NCBI RefSeq assembly: GCF_016725325.1
Contig: NZ_CP068083.1
Span: 4,526,001-4,590,000, forward strand
Direction: 5' to 3'
Source: Sphingobacterium spiritivorum
GTDB lineage: Bacteria; Bacteroidota; Bacteroidia; Sphingobacteriales; Sphingobacteriaceae
DNA: 64,000 nucleotides
Positions within the stretch are counted from its first letter, which is position 1. Each line of letters begins with the position of its first letter. The translations under genes were made by a program, and so were the position numbers. Of this stretch, positions 25,260 to 35,778 are shown piece after piece. The notes under the pieces were generated by a model. It did not search any database. It was not told the origin of the DNA and saw only the letters and a program-made list of their open reading frames with translations.

Positions 25260-27635
25260 TTAGAAACTGTAGCCCAGACTCAATCTGAAATTTGTAGGCG
25301 GCATAGCTCTCCATCCATAATGCATGTATCCCCAGGCTCCCGGATAAAAACCTACGTAATTATATCTGTTGGTCACATTATTAACCACAAGAGCGATGTT
25401 ATAGTTATCTCTCTTATAAGACATGCCGGCATCTATTGAGAAAAAATTATCCGGAAGATATTTCTCTTTTGTGACTGGCCATGCTGCACGTTTGGTCTGT
25501 AATTCAAATCCTGTAGAAATGCCGAACCCTCTGAGCCCGCCATCCGGAACAGTATAGGTAAGCCAGCTATTGGCAATGTGACGTGCTGTTCCGTACAGCA
25601 TCTGCCCTATTTTAGCAGCATCGTTATCCTTGGATATCTTCGCATCTGTATAAGCATAATTAAGCATAATATTCCAGGCTCTGTCTATCTTTCCGTTTAT
25701 ATCGACTTCTATTCCTTTGGATGTCGCTTCCCCAGACTGCTCTACAAGATTAGGCCTGTCGGGTCCTGCAGAAGTAAGTACATTGGTTTTTGTGAGATGA
25801 TAAGCAGTGATACCTGTCATCAGACTACCGCCAAACCAGGTTTTTTTCAGGCCTGCTTCCTTGTTAATTCCTCTTGAAGGATCTGCCGGATCTCCGTTTA
25901 CCTGTGTTCCGACCTGTTCCTGAAAACTCTGATCGTAAAGTGCATAGAGTGTCAGATCGGGACGAAGGATACCGGTAATGCTAAAGCGTGGCGTGAGGGC
26001 ATTATTATTAACCCGTTTGCCATCAGAGGCTTTACTGATTTTACTGGTTGTTGTATACCTCAAACCGGCCCCTAATCTCAGTTTGTCCTTTAGCAGGTGC
26101 ATTTCTTCCTGAAAATGCACGGAATAATAAGTGTATTCAGTAAGTGTTGCAGCACCCCTTTCCCGTAAAGGTTTGCTTCTGTCATATGATGGCAGATTGC
26201 TTTTTGTCAGATTTCCGAATACGGGATTGTAGATATTGAATTTACCTCCTACTAATCCGGGGACTTCAGACCAGTCTGCGACATAAAACTTGCTTCCCAT
26301 ATCAAGACCTATTAATACATTATTCTGCACAGTTCCTATATTAAATTTACCTTTTGTAAATACCTGCCCTACAGTAGAGGTATTCAAGGCATCATTCACA
26401 CTCAATCCTCTATCTACTGACCCTGTACTATCTATTGTATTGTATCTCGCATAAAGGGATTCGCCTTCCATTGCTGAACTAATATAGCCAAACTTTGCTG
26501 TCAGCATCCAATTGTCAGATATCAGGTGATTGACCGTCCCGAAGATATTATGTTCTTTTACAACTGTTGGATCCAGAATAGGATCGCCAAAATTAAAGGA
26601 GCGTGGCAGCTCTTTGAAACCTTTGAGACCATATGCATATTTGGCAAATCCGCCTGTAAAATTGTTCTGTGAATAAATGTATTCGACTGTCAGATCTGTT
26701 TTGTCGGAGGCAATATATTTAAATGACGGATTCAGTACAAATTGTTCATTGGATACATTCATCATATGTGATCCTTTTTTAGTTCCCATCAGGTTAAAGC
26801 GTCCTAAAAATTTACCGTCTTTGGATAACTTACTGTCTATATCCGCCTGCGCCCGGTAGAGTCCGAAACTTCCTAAAGTTAGTTGTGCCGAGTTTGCACC
26901 ATTTCCTTTTGGTGTCTTGGTCACCACATTATAAAATCCTCCGGGTTGTGTATTTCCCATCATAAATCCGGCCGGACCTTTTACAAATTCAATACGTTCT
27001 ACAAAAGCCATGTCCTCACGCAAAGGTCCGAAACTTCCGCTTACATCCATTCCGTTTCTAAGGTTGGATGCAGTGTATCCGCGCACAGCAATACCGACAC
27101 TTCCCTCTTCCTGATGATAAATAGTCCGGGCTTCGCTTATATTTTTTGTAAAACCTTCAGCAGTAGAGAGTATAATCTGATCGGAAATAAGCTGCTGATC
27201 TATAACGACAATATTTTGTGGTGTGACTAGCAGATTTTCCGATAAACGTAATGTAGAAGAAGGTATTGATTTTCTGTTTACACTGATGGAAACAGAATCT
27301 AACTGACGGATCTGATGACCGAGTACAAAATCGAGTTTTATACTTTTCCCTCCTATAATCTCTACCTTTTTTTCGTCTACAGCATCGAAATAGGTGGTTT
27401 TTATGGTATAATGACCGTCCCTAAGATTATCAAAATGAAAATATCCTTCGGCATCCGAAGTTGCGCTCTGCACACCGTTATTTAATAGCATTACGACATC
27501 TGCCAGCGGCTGTTGCTTTGAATTTGTCAATTTCCCTTCTATACGGCCTGCTCCCTGAGCCCATATCTCTGCTGGCATAAGCAGAAACATAAGAACAAGC
27601 AGGAACAGGTTTTTTACAGTTGATTTAAGTTGCAT
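25260..27635 (-). CDS. TonB-dependent siderophore-type receptor
   Basis: 791 residues. A signal peptide (1-26, ending in EIWAQ) precedes a CarboxypepD-regulatory-like domain (about 30-110). A plug follows, with the typical VERIEFVKGPAGFMMGN and GGFYNVVTKTPKG. A 22-strand barrel ends in NFRLSLGYSF with terminal Phe. The plug wording is that of siderophore receptors of the FhuE/FpvA type. The ligand is unknown. It is divergent from an AraC regulator, and an iron-box-like motif (27644-27666) lies between its promoter and start codon. Confidence 0.93.
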   Translation of the reverse strand: MQLKSTVKNLFLLVLMFLLMPAEIWAQGAGRIEGKLTNSKQQPLADVVMLLNNGVQSATSDAEGYFHFDNLRDGHYTIKTTYFDAVDEKKVEIIGGKSIKLDFVLGHQIRQLDSVSISVNRKSIPSSTLRLSENLLVTPQNIVVIDQQLISDQIILSTAEGFTKNISEARTIYHQEEGSVGIAVRGYTASNLRNGMDVSGSFGPLREDMAFVERIEFVKGPAGFMMGNTQPGGFYNVVTKTPKGNGANSAQLTLGSFGLYRAQADIDSKLSKDGKFLGRFNLMGTKKGSHMMNVSNEQFVLNPSFKYIASDKTDLTVEYIYSQNNFTGGFAKYAYGLKGFKELPRSFNFGDPILDPTVVKEHNIFGTVNHLISDNWMLTAKFGYISSAMEGESLYARYNTIDSTGSVDRGLSVNDALNTSTVGQVFTKGKFNIGTVQNNVLIGLDMGSKFYVADWSEVPGLVGGKFNIYNPVFGNLTKSNLPSYDRSKPLRERGAATLTEYTYYSVHFQEEMHLLKDKLRLGAGLRYTTTSKISKASDGKRVNNNALTPRFSITGILRPDLTLYALYDQSFQEQVGTQVNGDPADPSRGINKEAGLKKTWFGGSLMTGITAYHLTKTNVLTSAGPDRPNLVEQSGEATSKGIEVDINGKIDRAWNIMLNYAYTDAKISKDNDAAKIGQMLYGTARHIANSWLTYTVPDGGLRGFGISTGFELQTKRAAWPVTKEKYLPDNFFSIDAGMSYKRDNYNIALVVNNVTNRYNYVGFYPGAWGYMHYGWRAMPPTNFRLSLGYSF

Positions 27636-27643
27636 CTTTTTCT

Positions 27644-27666
27644 TTATTTAGAATTAGTTTAATTAA
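27644..27666 (-). promoter_or_regulatory. putative iron (Fur) box upstream of the siderophore receptor
   Basis: TTATTTA, nine bases (GAATTAGTT), TAATTAA: one mismatch from the motif seen at 53689-53711. It lies in the leader between the -7 box TATTTTTG (minus strand, 27683-27690) and the ATG. Confidence 0.5.
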
Positions 27667-27760
27667 GTTTGCGATAACAGCGCAAAAATATAATTCAGAT
27701 CTAAAAGGATGTTTTGCAGTTGGTATAATTACTTTTTAATTCAGGAGGACTTTTGCAGTC

Positions 27761-28768
27761 ATGGAAAATCCGCAAACTCAGATCATACATTTCTTCGAAA
27801 TAGATACACTTCCAAAAACGGAGGAGCCACTTCAAAACTATCAGACTAAAGTTTTAGAAAATGATCTGGGGCAATTCAGTACAGGTTATATATATGATTG
27901 CGAGGAATTTATAGTAAGGGATTACAATTTCAGCTATAAAAATGATTACACGCATCATTTTACAACGAAAGGAAATTCATATATCGAGATCAGTTTTTTA
28001 TTTAATACAATCACTGTGCAGGATATAATCAATACTCACCCTAACGTGTATTTGCCTTTCCATAGTTATATTTATTACACTCCTCCTGAATCTAAGGTTC
28101 AGATAGAATTTAAAAAAGACATCGCTTATCATAACCTGGATATATATGTATCTTTTTCCTTTTTTAACGAATGGGCCAATGCAAATCCGGCACTAATGGA
28201 ATTTGTCCGCAAGATAAATGAAAACCAATACGCTATACTCTTTGACAGGGGTATTCCACTTAGTAAGGAGACCATTTCTATACTCGACGAAATACGTAAT
28301 TGTGAACTGACCGGGGTAAGCAGATTTTATTTTATAAAAAGCAAGATCCTGTATCTGCTGAGTATTCTTTTTAAGATTGGAGAATATGAGACTGTGGTAC
28401 CTGAAAGCTCAATCCTTATATGGAGAAAAGAGGATATTCATATTTTACAAAAGGTAGAGGAATTTATATTCCTCAATTCTGAACAATTTTTTACGATTAC
28501 GTTTCTTTCCAGAAAGTTTGCTATAAATGAATTCAAACTAAAAAAGGGTTTCAAACAGTTATATGGTAAAGGTATTTTTGAATATGCCAACACCGTGCGT
28601 ATGGAAAAAGCCCGTAACCTTATTGAACAGCAGGACTATTCCCTTAAAGAAATTGCCTATCAGATCGGGTATGCAACACCTTCCTCCTTCTCTGTCGCAT
28701 TTAAAAATGAATACGGTATGTCTCCGGCCCTATTCAGAAAACAAATTACGGCTATATCAGTATTGTAG
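27761..28768 (+). CDS. AraC-family regulator next to the siderophore receptor
   Basis: 335 residues. A sensing domain (1-230) is followed by a C-terminal AraC HTH (about 235-330) with the blocks MEKARNLIEQQDYSLKEIAYQIGYATPSSFSVAFKNEYG. It is divergent from the TonB receptor, the arrangement of PchR-like siderophore regulators, so it may activate the receptor when ligand is present. An unusually strong Shine-Dalgarno sequence for this phylum, AGGAGG, lies 12 bases before the ATG. Confidence 0.88.
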   Translation: MENPQTQIIHFFEIDTLPKTEEPLQNYQTKVLENDLGQFSTGYIYDCEEFIVRDYNFSYKNDYTHHFTTKGNSYIEISFLFNTITVQDIINTHPNVYLPFHSYIYYTPPESKVQIEFKKDIAYHNLDIYVSFSFFNEWANANPALMEFVRKINENQYAILFDRGIPLSKETISILDEIRNCELTGVSRFYFIKSKILYLLSILFKIGEYETVVPESSILIWRKEDIHILQKVEEFIFLNSEQFFTITFLSRKFAINEFKLKKGFKQLYGKGIFEYANTVRMEKARNLIEQQDYSLKEIAYQIGYATPSSFSVAFKNEYGMSPALFRKQITAISVL

Positions 28769-28804
28769 TAGCAGACGAAGAGATAGTCGGCAACTACAAC
28801 AGCA

Positions 28805-30295
28805 CTACTTTTTCATTTTATTATTCAAAAATTCCCATTCCAGAATGTGTGAATTCTGATGCTCCCACTGCTGGATTTCATCCATTCTTTTTATAATATC
28901 CGGATGTTGCAGTGCAACATTACGCTGTTCTGAAGGATCTTCTATCAAATTAAACAACATCCACGGACTATTTTTATCTTTCTTCACATCAATACGTACA
29001 GCCTTCCATTGTCCCATTCTGACAGCTACCTGTCCTCCTTTTTCAGGATACTCGAAATAGATATATTCCCGTTGTTGCTGCTTCGCTGTTTGCCCTGTTA
29101 GTGTGGGCAATAATGAAATTCCGTCGGTATCGTTAGTTTGAGTCTGCGCCAATTCAGCAAATGTGGCCATCATATCGTACTGCACGGAAATAAGGTCACT
29201 TTGTGTACCTGCTTTTATTTTACCGGGCCACCTGACAATAAAAGGCTCTCGTATGCCTCCTTCGAAAAGATCCATTTTATATCCCCGGAGATTTCTTAAG
29301 CTGTTGAAATATTTGGCCTGAACACCTCCGTTAAAGGTCGCCCCGTTGTCACTGGAAAACATAATAATGGTATTCCCGTCCAGTCCCAGATCTTTGATTT
29401 TGTCCATTACAAGTCCTACCTGTGCATCCAGATAACTGATCATAGCGGCATAGGTCGACAACGGATATCTGGAAGGGTTGTAGCCTTGTTCTCCATAGTA
29501 TGGTTTTTCTTCTTTGAATTTACCTATATATTTTTCTACCCATTCCTGAGGAGCCTGAAGACCGACATGAGGGATAGTATAGGGCAGATAGAGAAAAAAA
29601 GGTTTATGCTGATGCTGATCTATAAATGCCAAAGCTTTTTCCGTTATCTTCTCAGGTGCATAATCAAGTCCTTCGTATTTCTGAAAGTCAGCCTCAGTAG
29701 CTGTCTGCGGATTAATCCGCATATGCATATTAACTTCTTTATTTCGTAAGGTATCCCATTTCCCGTTTTCCCAGAGGTGGGTCGGATAATAATTGTGCGC
29801 CTGTTTCTGATCCAGATATCCGTATGCATAATCAAATCCCTGCTTATTAGGATCTCCTGTAGTATTTATCATTCCCAGGCCCCACTTACCTATAATACCT
29901 GTTGCATAGCCGGCATTTTTTAACATTAGGGGTATCGTAAAGGTTCCTTCCGGTAGTGGCATCTGTCCGCCTTCTGTATCATCTGTAAATCCACCCATTT
30001 CATAATTGCCGCGAATATAAGCATGTCCGCCGTGCTTCCCCGTCAGGAGCATACCTCTGGCAGGTGCGCATACCGGAGAAGAAGTATAATGCTGTGTAAA
30101 CTTCATTCCTTCATTAGCCATGCGGTCCAGATGAGGAGTCTGTATAAGCTTTTGCCCGTAAGCTCCTATTTCACCATATCCCAGATCGTCTGCATAGATA
30201 TAAATGATATTTGGTTTTTCTTGTTGTCCCTCTGCGACAAGAGTGGATGCAGATACAAACAGATAAATTAATGCCTTTAAATAAGAATGTGCCAT
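28805..30295 (-). CDS. exported FGly sulfatase
   Basis: 496 residues with a signal peptide (1-22). The formylglycine motif is CAPAR with Cys76 to be converted by a maturase. Metal-binding IYIYADDLGYGEIG lies before it and MFSSDNGATFN later, and KGLGM-type residues follow in IIGKWGLGM. It removes sulfate esters from glycans in the periplasm. It lies in the cluster with GH109, GH95-like, a second sulfatase and GH3, on the same strand as the GH109 gene. The exact sugar cannot be assigned by eye. Confidence 0.94.
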   Translation of the reverse strand: MAHSYLKALIYLFVSASTLVAEGQQEKPNIIYIYADDLGYGEIGAYGQKLIQTPHLDRMANEGMKFTQHYTSSPVCAPARGMLLTGKHGGHAYIRGNYEMGGFTDDTEGGQMPLPEGTFTIPLMLKNAGYATGIIGKWGLGMINTTGDPNKQGFDYAYGYLDQKQAHNYYPTHLWENGKWDTLRNKEVNMHMRINPQTATEADFQKYEGLDYAPEKITEKALAFIDQHQHKPFFLYLPYTIPHVGLQAPQEWVEKYIGKFKEEKPYYGEQGYNPSRYPLSTYAAMISYLDAQVGLVMDKIKDLGLDGNTIIMFSSDNGATFNGGVQAKYFNSLRNLRGYKMDLFEGGIREPFIVRWPGKIKAGTQSDLISVQYDMMATFAELAQTQTNDTDGISLLPTLTGQTAKQQQREYIYFEYPEKGGQVAVRMGQWKAVRIDVKKDKNSPWMLFNLIEDPSEQRNVALQHPDIIKRMDEIQQWEHQNSHILEWEFLNNKMKK

Positions 30296-30312
30296 ACGTA
30301 CAGATGTGTATA

Positions 30313-30350
30313 ATCATGAAATCCCGGAAGAACTTCCGGGATTTCATGAT
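30313..30350. terminator. strong hairpin between sulfatase and GH109 genes
   Basis: A perfect 18-base stem (30313-30330 with 30333-30350), built on ATCCCGGAAG/CTTCCGGGAT, lies just after the GH109 stop codon. It probably stops or attenuates transcription before the sulfatase gene. Confidence 0.8.
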
Positions 30351-30355
30351 ATTTA

Positions 30356-31762
30356 TTATTTGCCCTTAACTGCTGTAGTTCCTCCACCTTTCAGGGTGAG
30401 TTCTACCGGTTGATTAGTCTTCCAGGCTCCTTTTGTAAAGTCTGGTATATCTACTGAATTTGATCTGTTTTTGACAGATTTTTCACTCAGTGGTCCGATG
30501 ACACTCCAAAGTGCAGCATCATATACATCCTGATCCAATGCAAGTCCGTTTCTCAGGCAATCGATCAGTCTCCAGTCCATCATAAAATCCATACCACCAT
30601 GACCACCGACTTTCTTAGCCATCTCTCCTACTTTTAATACAATTTCAGGAGTATACTGCTGTTCTAGTTTCTTCATTTCATCTGCAGAAATCCAGTCATG
30701 TCCAAAGGCAATTTTCCCCGGTTCAGGCCATTTCTGTGCATATCCTTTTGTACCACTTATAGCATGAATACGGGAATACGGACGAGGACTTGAGACATCG
30801 TGTTGCAACATAATAGTCCTGCCCTTATGGGTACGGACTGTAGTGGTATTCATATTCCCTCTGAATTGCTTATTCGCAAACTGCTTATAAAACTCGTCTT
30901 TGGCCGCTAATTCCTTTGCGCGGGCAGACATACTGAAATCATTAGTAGAAACAGAAGTCAGATAATCCATCTGATCGCCACGATTAATATCCATGATCTG
31001 ACATACAGGTCCCAGGCCATGTGTAGGATATAGATTACCATTACGGAAGTTTTCTTTCAGGCGCCACATATCATAATAAGAATCCTTGCCAAAATTGCTA
31101 TCCAGAAGATCATGGATATATGCGCCTTCACCATGTAATATTTCACCAAACACACCTTGTCTCGCCATATTGAGTGTCATCAATTCGAAGAAATCATAGC
31201 AACAATTTTCAAGCATCATACAGTGCTTTTTTGTTGCTTCGGAAGTTTCGACCAACTGCCAGCACTCTTCAACTGTTGTGGCAGCCGGGACTTCTATAGC
31301 GACATGCTTCCCGGCTTTCATTGCGTATACAGCCATAGGTGTATGCAAATGCCAGGGTGTACAGATATACACAAGGTCAATATCTTTACGGTCACAAAGT
31401 TTCTTCCATTCATCTTCCTTGTCTGCATATATATCAGGTGCAGGGCCTGATACGTTTTTAAGTGAACGTTCCGCTACTTTTCTACGAATATCACTGATGG
31501 CTTTTATTTCCACGCCATCGATATGGTTCATCCGATATACCGCACCTGAACCGCGATTGCCCACACCTATAAAGCCAACTCTTACTTTTTCAAGTTTAGG
31601 AGCCTGGAAACCACACATATTAAATGTTTTGATTCCTGCCAACTTGTTATTTTCACTGGTTGCAGGTAAAGAGGTATTGGCTTGCACCAACAGGCTACTG
31701 CTGAGTACACTTAGACTGGAAAGTCCGGCGAGTTTGATAAAATCTCTTCGGTTAGAATTCAT
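30356..31762 (-). CDS. GH109-type Gfo/Idh/MocA glycosidase (alpha-N-acetylgalactosaminidase-like), Tat-exported
   Basis: 468 residues with a twin-arginine signal (NRRDFIKLAGLSSLSVLSSS). The NAD-binding Rossmann motif is VGFIGVGNRGSG, followed by TPWHLHTPMAVYAMKAGKHVAIEVPA. The middle block MLENCCYDFFELMTLNMARQ then GVFGEILHGEGAYIHDL is diagnostic of GH109, which cleaves alpha-GalNAc by NAD-assisted elimination. The C-terminal GGHGGMDFMMDWRLID is also family-typical. Export by Tat with bound NAD fits the mechanism. A role on mucin or blood-group-like GalNAc caps is inferred from context. Confidence 0.88.
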   Translation of the reverse strand: MNSNRRDFIKLAGLSSLSVLSSSLLVQANTSLPATSENNKLAGIKTFNMCGFQAPKLEKVRVGFIGVGNRGSGAVYRMNHIDGVEIKAISDIRRKVAERSLKNVSGPAPDIYADKEDEWKKLCDRKDIDLVYICTPWHLHTPMAVYAMKAGKHVAIEVPAATTVEECWQLVETSEATKKHCMMLENCCYDFFELMTLNMARQGVFGEILHGEGAYIHDLLDSNFGKDSYYDMWRLKENFRNGNLYPTHGLGPVCQIMDINRGDQMDYLTSVSTNDFSMSARAKELAAKDEFYKQFANKQFRGNMNTTTVRTHKGRTIMLQHDVSSPRPYSRIHAISGTKGYAQKWPEPGKIAFGHDWISADEMKKLEQQYTPEIVLKVGEMAKKVGGHGGMDFMMDWRLIDCLRNGLALDQDVYDAALWSVIGPLSEKSVKNRSNSVDIPDFTKGAWKTNQPVELTLKGGGTTAVKGK

Positions 31763-31991
31763 AAGGTTTATAATAATTTAAGATAGATTGAATCTATAAA
31801 GATAAGAGATTGCACTCAACCTTAGTAAACCGAAATTAACCATATCTACAACTTAATTAGCCGATTAGGAAATATTAAACATTCATTAAAACAGCTTGAA
31901 AAATGTCAATTTAGTTGCTATAATGGTTAAAATAAGTGTAATTCTTACTATTACAAAGCTTTAACTTTATAAATTCTACCCCTTATCAATT

Positions 31992-34244
31992 ATGAATATA
32001 AAGAAATCTATCCTGTTGTATGTGACGATTAATGCTGTGCTGCAATTGTCTGCGCAAAACATGAAGGAATATAATCTGCAGTCTGATCACTTCGCCACAA
32101 GATGGGACGAGGCTATTCCGCTGGGAAATGGTATGTTAGGAGCTCTGATATGGCAAAAGGATAATACCCTTCGCTTATCTCTGGATCGTGCAGATCTCTG
32201 GGATGAACGAAAAGCCTTTGAATGGGAACAGCATAATTTCAGTTGGGTACAACAACATGTAAATAGTAAAACTTATGAAACGGTACAGCAATGGGGAGAT
32301 GCTCCCTATGACGCATCTCCCTATCCTACCAAGCTACCTGCAGCAGCGATGTCTTTTGATCTTTCGGTATTGGGCAAAGTAATCAGCAATACACTGGATA
32401 TCCGGAGAGCAGAAAACACAATTGTATTTGATAACGGAAACACGTTCAAGTGTTACATACACGCAACCGAGCAGGTTGGTTATTTTGAAATACGGGCAGA
32501 GCAGATAGAAAGTCTGATTCCCCGATTACTGCCACATCAGTATGAAGCAAAAGGAAACGGCACAACTCAGGCAAGTGTTGTAGAAGGACAGCATTTAGCC
32601 AGATTAGGTTATAAGCAGGGTGTATTAAAGAATTCTGCACAGCAACAACTGCTTCATCAGCCAACTTATGAAAATAATTTTTATGAAGTAGAGCTGGAAT
32701 GGAGAAGATCCGGAAAGGATAAACTGATCGGTATGTGGACTGTAAGCAAGAACCAAAAGGCAGACATCTCCAAAAAGATGAATGAAAAATCTCAGCAGGC
32801 TTTACAAAAGAGCCATCTTACCTGGTGGGATAATTACTGGAATATGTCTTCCGTTTCCCTCCCTGACACCTTATTGCAGCGTCAGTATTATCTGGACATG
32901 TACAAACTTGGTGCAGTCGCCCGTAAAGATGCTCCGGCCATAACTTTACAGGCTGTATGGACAGCCGATAACGGAGGTCTTCCACCGTGGAAAGGTGATT
33001 TTCACAATGACCTGAATACGCAACTCAGCTATTGGCCGGCTTATACCGGTAACAGGCTGGCTGAAGCTTCGACCTATACGGACTGGCTCTGGCGTATTCG
33101 GGAGGTTAATATGGATTACACTAAACATTACTTTGGAGTAGAAGGATTAAATATTCCGGGTGTACTTACTCTAAATGGTTTGCCTATGGGCGGATGGATA
33201 CAATATTCGCTCTCTCCTACTGTAAGTGCATGGACTGCTCAGCATTTTTACTGGCAGTGGAAATATAGTATGGATGATACTTTTTTAAAAGAAAGAGCCT
33301 ATCCATATATTATTGCAGCGGCTACTTATCTGAAAAATATTACAGAACTACGGGAAGAAAAGCGTTATTTACCTTTAAGTTCCAGTCCGGAATATAATGA
33401 TAACAGTATAAACGCATGGTTTAAAGACTGGACCAATTTTGATTTGGGATTAGCACATTTTCTGTTTGATGCAGCAGCAGAAGTAAGTGCTGCTGCAGGG
33501 CATCAGAATGAGGTTGCGGAATGGACGAAGATTGCTTCGCAATTACCTGATTATGCAGTAGATGAAAGCGGGATGCTAATGGCGCCGGATGTACGTATGG
33601 AACATTCTCACAGGCATATGTCCCCCTATATGGCTATTTATCCGCTGGCAAGGCTGGATATTAATAATTCCAAGGATGCTCCGGTCATTCTTAATTCATT
33701 GAGACATCTGGAAAAATTGGGTACGCGTGCATGGGTAGGTTACTCTTTTAGCTGGATGGCATGTCTCCATGCCAGAGCCAAAGAGGCAGATAAGGCCGTA
33801 AGCAATCTTCAGAAATTTGCAGGTAATTTTTGCTCAACAAATTCTTTTCATCTCAATGGAGATCAAAAGGGCGGACAATATTCAGGATTTACATACAGAC
33901 CTTTTACACTGGAAGGCAATTTTGCGTTTGCACAGGGTATACATGAACTGCTGCTACAAAGCAAGTCCGGCTATATAGAAATATTTCCCGCTGTCCCGGC
34001 ATCATGGACAGATGTTTCCTTTACCAATCTACTTACTGAAGGAGGATTTGTTATTAGTGCCCGTAAAGAACATGGTCACTTAAAATCCGTAAAGATCAAA
34101 GCAAATCATACCGGAATATTACATATCAGATCCGCAGAAGATTTAAAAGAAAAAAACGGCAAATCTCTTGTAAAAGAAAAGAATACGTACACTATTTCTT
34201 TAAAAGCTAATGAACAATTAGAATTGATAGCTGCAGCATTATAA
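31992..34244 (+). CDS. GH95-like exported glycosidase with altered catalytic residues
   Basis: 750 residues, signal peptide 1-19. The N-terminal block WDEAIPLGNGMLGALIW and the C-terminal block GYIEIFPAVPASWTDVSF match GH95 alpha-L-fucosidase/galactosidase proteins. The general acid aligns with Glu467 in SSSPEYND. Of the Asn-x-Asn pair, the first is Asp340 and the second Asn342 (HNDLNTQLSYWP). The catalytic aspartate of the usual DGNFG block is replaced by Glu641 (FTLEGNF). It is thus a divergent subfamily and may cut a different sugar. It is the first gene of the rightward part of the glycan cluster. Confidence 0.75.
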   Translation: MNIKKSILLYVTINAVLQLSAQNMKEYNLQSDHFATRWDEAIPLGNGMLGALIWQKDNTLRLSLDRADLWDERKAFEWEQHNFSWVQQHVNSKTYETVQQWGDAPYDASPYPTKLPAAAMSFDLSVLGKVISNTLDIRRAENTIVFDNGNTFKCYIHATEQVGYFEIRAEQIESLIPRLLPHQYEAKGNGTTQASVVEGQHLARLGYKQGVLKNSAQQQLLHQPTYENNFYEVELEWRRSGKDKLIGMWTVSKNQKADISKKMNEKSQQALQKSHLTWWDNYWNMSSVSLPDTLLQRQYYLDMYKLGAVARKDAPAITLQAVWTADNGGLPPWKGDFHNDLNTQLSYWPAYTGNRLAEASTYTDWLWRIREVNMDYTKHYFGVEGLNIPGVLTLNGLPMGGWIQYSLSPTVSAWTAQHFYWQWKYSMDDTFLKERAYPYIIAAATYLKNITELREEKRYLPLSSSPEYNDNSINAWFKDWTNFDLGLAHFLFDAAAEVSAAAGHQNEVAEWTKIASQLPDYAVDESGMLMAPDVRMEHSHRHMSPYMAIYPLARLDINNSKDAPVILNSLRHLEKLGTRAWVGYSFSWMACLHARAKEADKAVSNLQKFAGNFCSTNSFHLNGDQKGGQYSGFTYRPFTLEGNFAFAQGIHELLLQSKSGYIEIFPAVPASWTDVSFTNLLTEGGFVISARKEHGHLKSVKIKANHTGILHIRSAEDLKEKNGKSLVKEKNTYTISLKANEQLELIAAAL

Positions 34245-34321
34245 TGCTGCTATTGGTTTACCTAAAAAAGCATTAAGCTGTCTGTTTCTGATTTTAATAA
34301 TTTATTCTATATTTTTAGCAC

Positions 34322-35698
34322 ATGAATCTCAAACCTATACTTTTATATCTACTATGTCTGATTTCTATAGCTGGATATGCACAACAAAAACCTAATATTA
34401 TTTTTGTTCTGACGGATGATCTGGGCTATTCAGATCTGGGTTGTTACGGAAATCCGAGTATTGCGACTCCTTTTTTAGATAAAATGGCTTCCAAAGGAGT
34501 GCGGGCTACAGATTATATGGTAACGAGTCCATCCTGTACACCTTCCCGTGCATCACTGCTGACCGGACGATATGCCTCCCGTTATAACCTGCCTGATCCT
34601 ATAGGTCCTGGCGCCAAAAACGGCCTGCCGGCTCAGGAAGTGACCATTGCAGAAATGCTAAAAGAAAAAGGATATCATACAGCTTTGATAGGTAAATGGC
34701 ATCTTGGTGATCATGGAGAATACTTACCTAACAAACAGGGCTTTGACTATTTCTATGGCATGCTTTACAGTCATGACTACCGAGATCCTTATGTCAAAAC
34801 CGATAACACCATTAAAATATTCAGAAATCAGACGCCAGTCGTAAGCCGGCCTGCAGATTCTGCCCTTAGCCGTATTTATACAGAAGAAGTGACGCAGTAT
34901 ATTCGCCAGCAAAAGAAAGGCGAGCCTTTTTTTCTTTATTATGCACATAATATGCCGCACCTTCCGGTTGCCTTTTCAGCGGAATCAGGCCGTATGAAAG
35001 ACCTGCATTTTGCTGGTCCGCTGGGCGCTGTGCTGGAAGATCTGGACAGACAACTCGCGATCATGTGGGCCAGTCTGGAAGAACAGGGACTTGCAGACAA
35101 TACCATCTTTATGTTTTCCAGTGATAATGGTCCCTGGATCGAATATCCTGTCCGTATGAGCGGCGATCATAAAACCAAAAACTGGCATGTAGGTACAGCC
35201 GGAGTATTCAGAGGATCAAAAGCACAAACTTATGAGGGTGGTGTACGTGTCCCGTTTATTACATACTGGAAGAACCACACACCCGAAGGACTCACGCTCC
35301 GTAATGCAATCAGCAATGTCGATATCTTACCTACATTGGCAGAATGGACAGGAGCTTCTGTTCCGGCATCCCGAATATTAGACGGACAATCTATTGCTGG
35401 TTTGCTGACTTCTGAATCGGAAAATATAACAGCAGACCACAGGCCCATTTATCTGGTGAATCACGGAAAAGTAGAAGCCGTAAGAAAAGGAAGCTGGAAA
35501 TACAGAGAACTTCCAGCTGGTGTGAATAATAATTCCGGCAAACCGTACGAAGCCGCAAAAGAGTTATTTAATGTTTCCTATGATCCAAGTGAACGAACGA
35601 ATGTTATACATGAATTTCCGGAAAAAGCACAAGAACTAAAGGCACTATTTGATGCATTTGATGCAGGCTTGGACACCTACAGTCCAACAAAAAAATAA
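34322..35698 (+). CDS. exported FGly sulfatase (second of the cluster)
   Basis: 458 residues, signal peptide 1-20. The formylglycine motif is CTPSR with Cys72. The metal site includes FVLTDDLGYSDLGCYG and MFSSDNGPW. IGKWHLGDHGEYLPN carries the conserved Lys and His. It resembles N-acetylgalactosamine-6-sulfatase and related S1 families, but the subfamily is not decided. It follows the GH95-like gene by 77 bases and precedes GH3 by 80, so the three probably form one transcript ending at 38121-38156. Confidence 0.94.
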   Translation: MNLKPILLYLLCLISIAGYAQQKPNIIFVLTDDLGYSDLGCYGNPSIATPFLDKMASKGVRATDYMVTSPSCTPSRASLLTGRYASRYNLPDPIGPGAKNGLPAQEVTIAEMLKEKGYHTALIGKWHLGDHGEYLPNKQGFDYFYGMLYSHDYRDPYVKTDNTIKIFRNQTPVVSRPADSALSRIYTEEVTQYIRQQKKGEPFFLYYAHNMPHLPVAFSAESGRMKDLHFAGPLGAVLEDLDRQLAIMWASLEEQGLADNTIFMFSSDNGPWIEYPVRMSGDHKTKNWHVGTAGVFRGSKAQTYEGGVRVPFITYWKNHTPEGLTLRNAISNVDILPTLAEWTGASVPASRILDGQSIAGLLTSESENITADHRPIYLVNHGKVEAVRKGSWKYRELPAGVNNNSGKPYEAAKELFNVSYDPSERTNVIHEFPEKAQELKALFDAFDAGLDTYSPTKK

Positions 35699-35778
35699 CA
35701 TACACAAAAACTAAACAAGAGAAAACATAAATCACTTATTACAAACAAATTAAACCAAACTTACATTACTACTAATTC

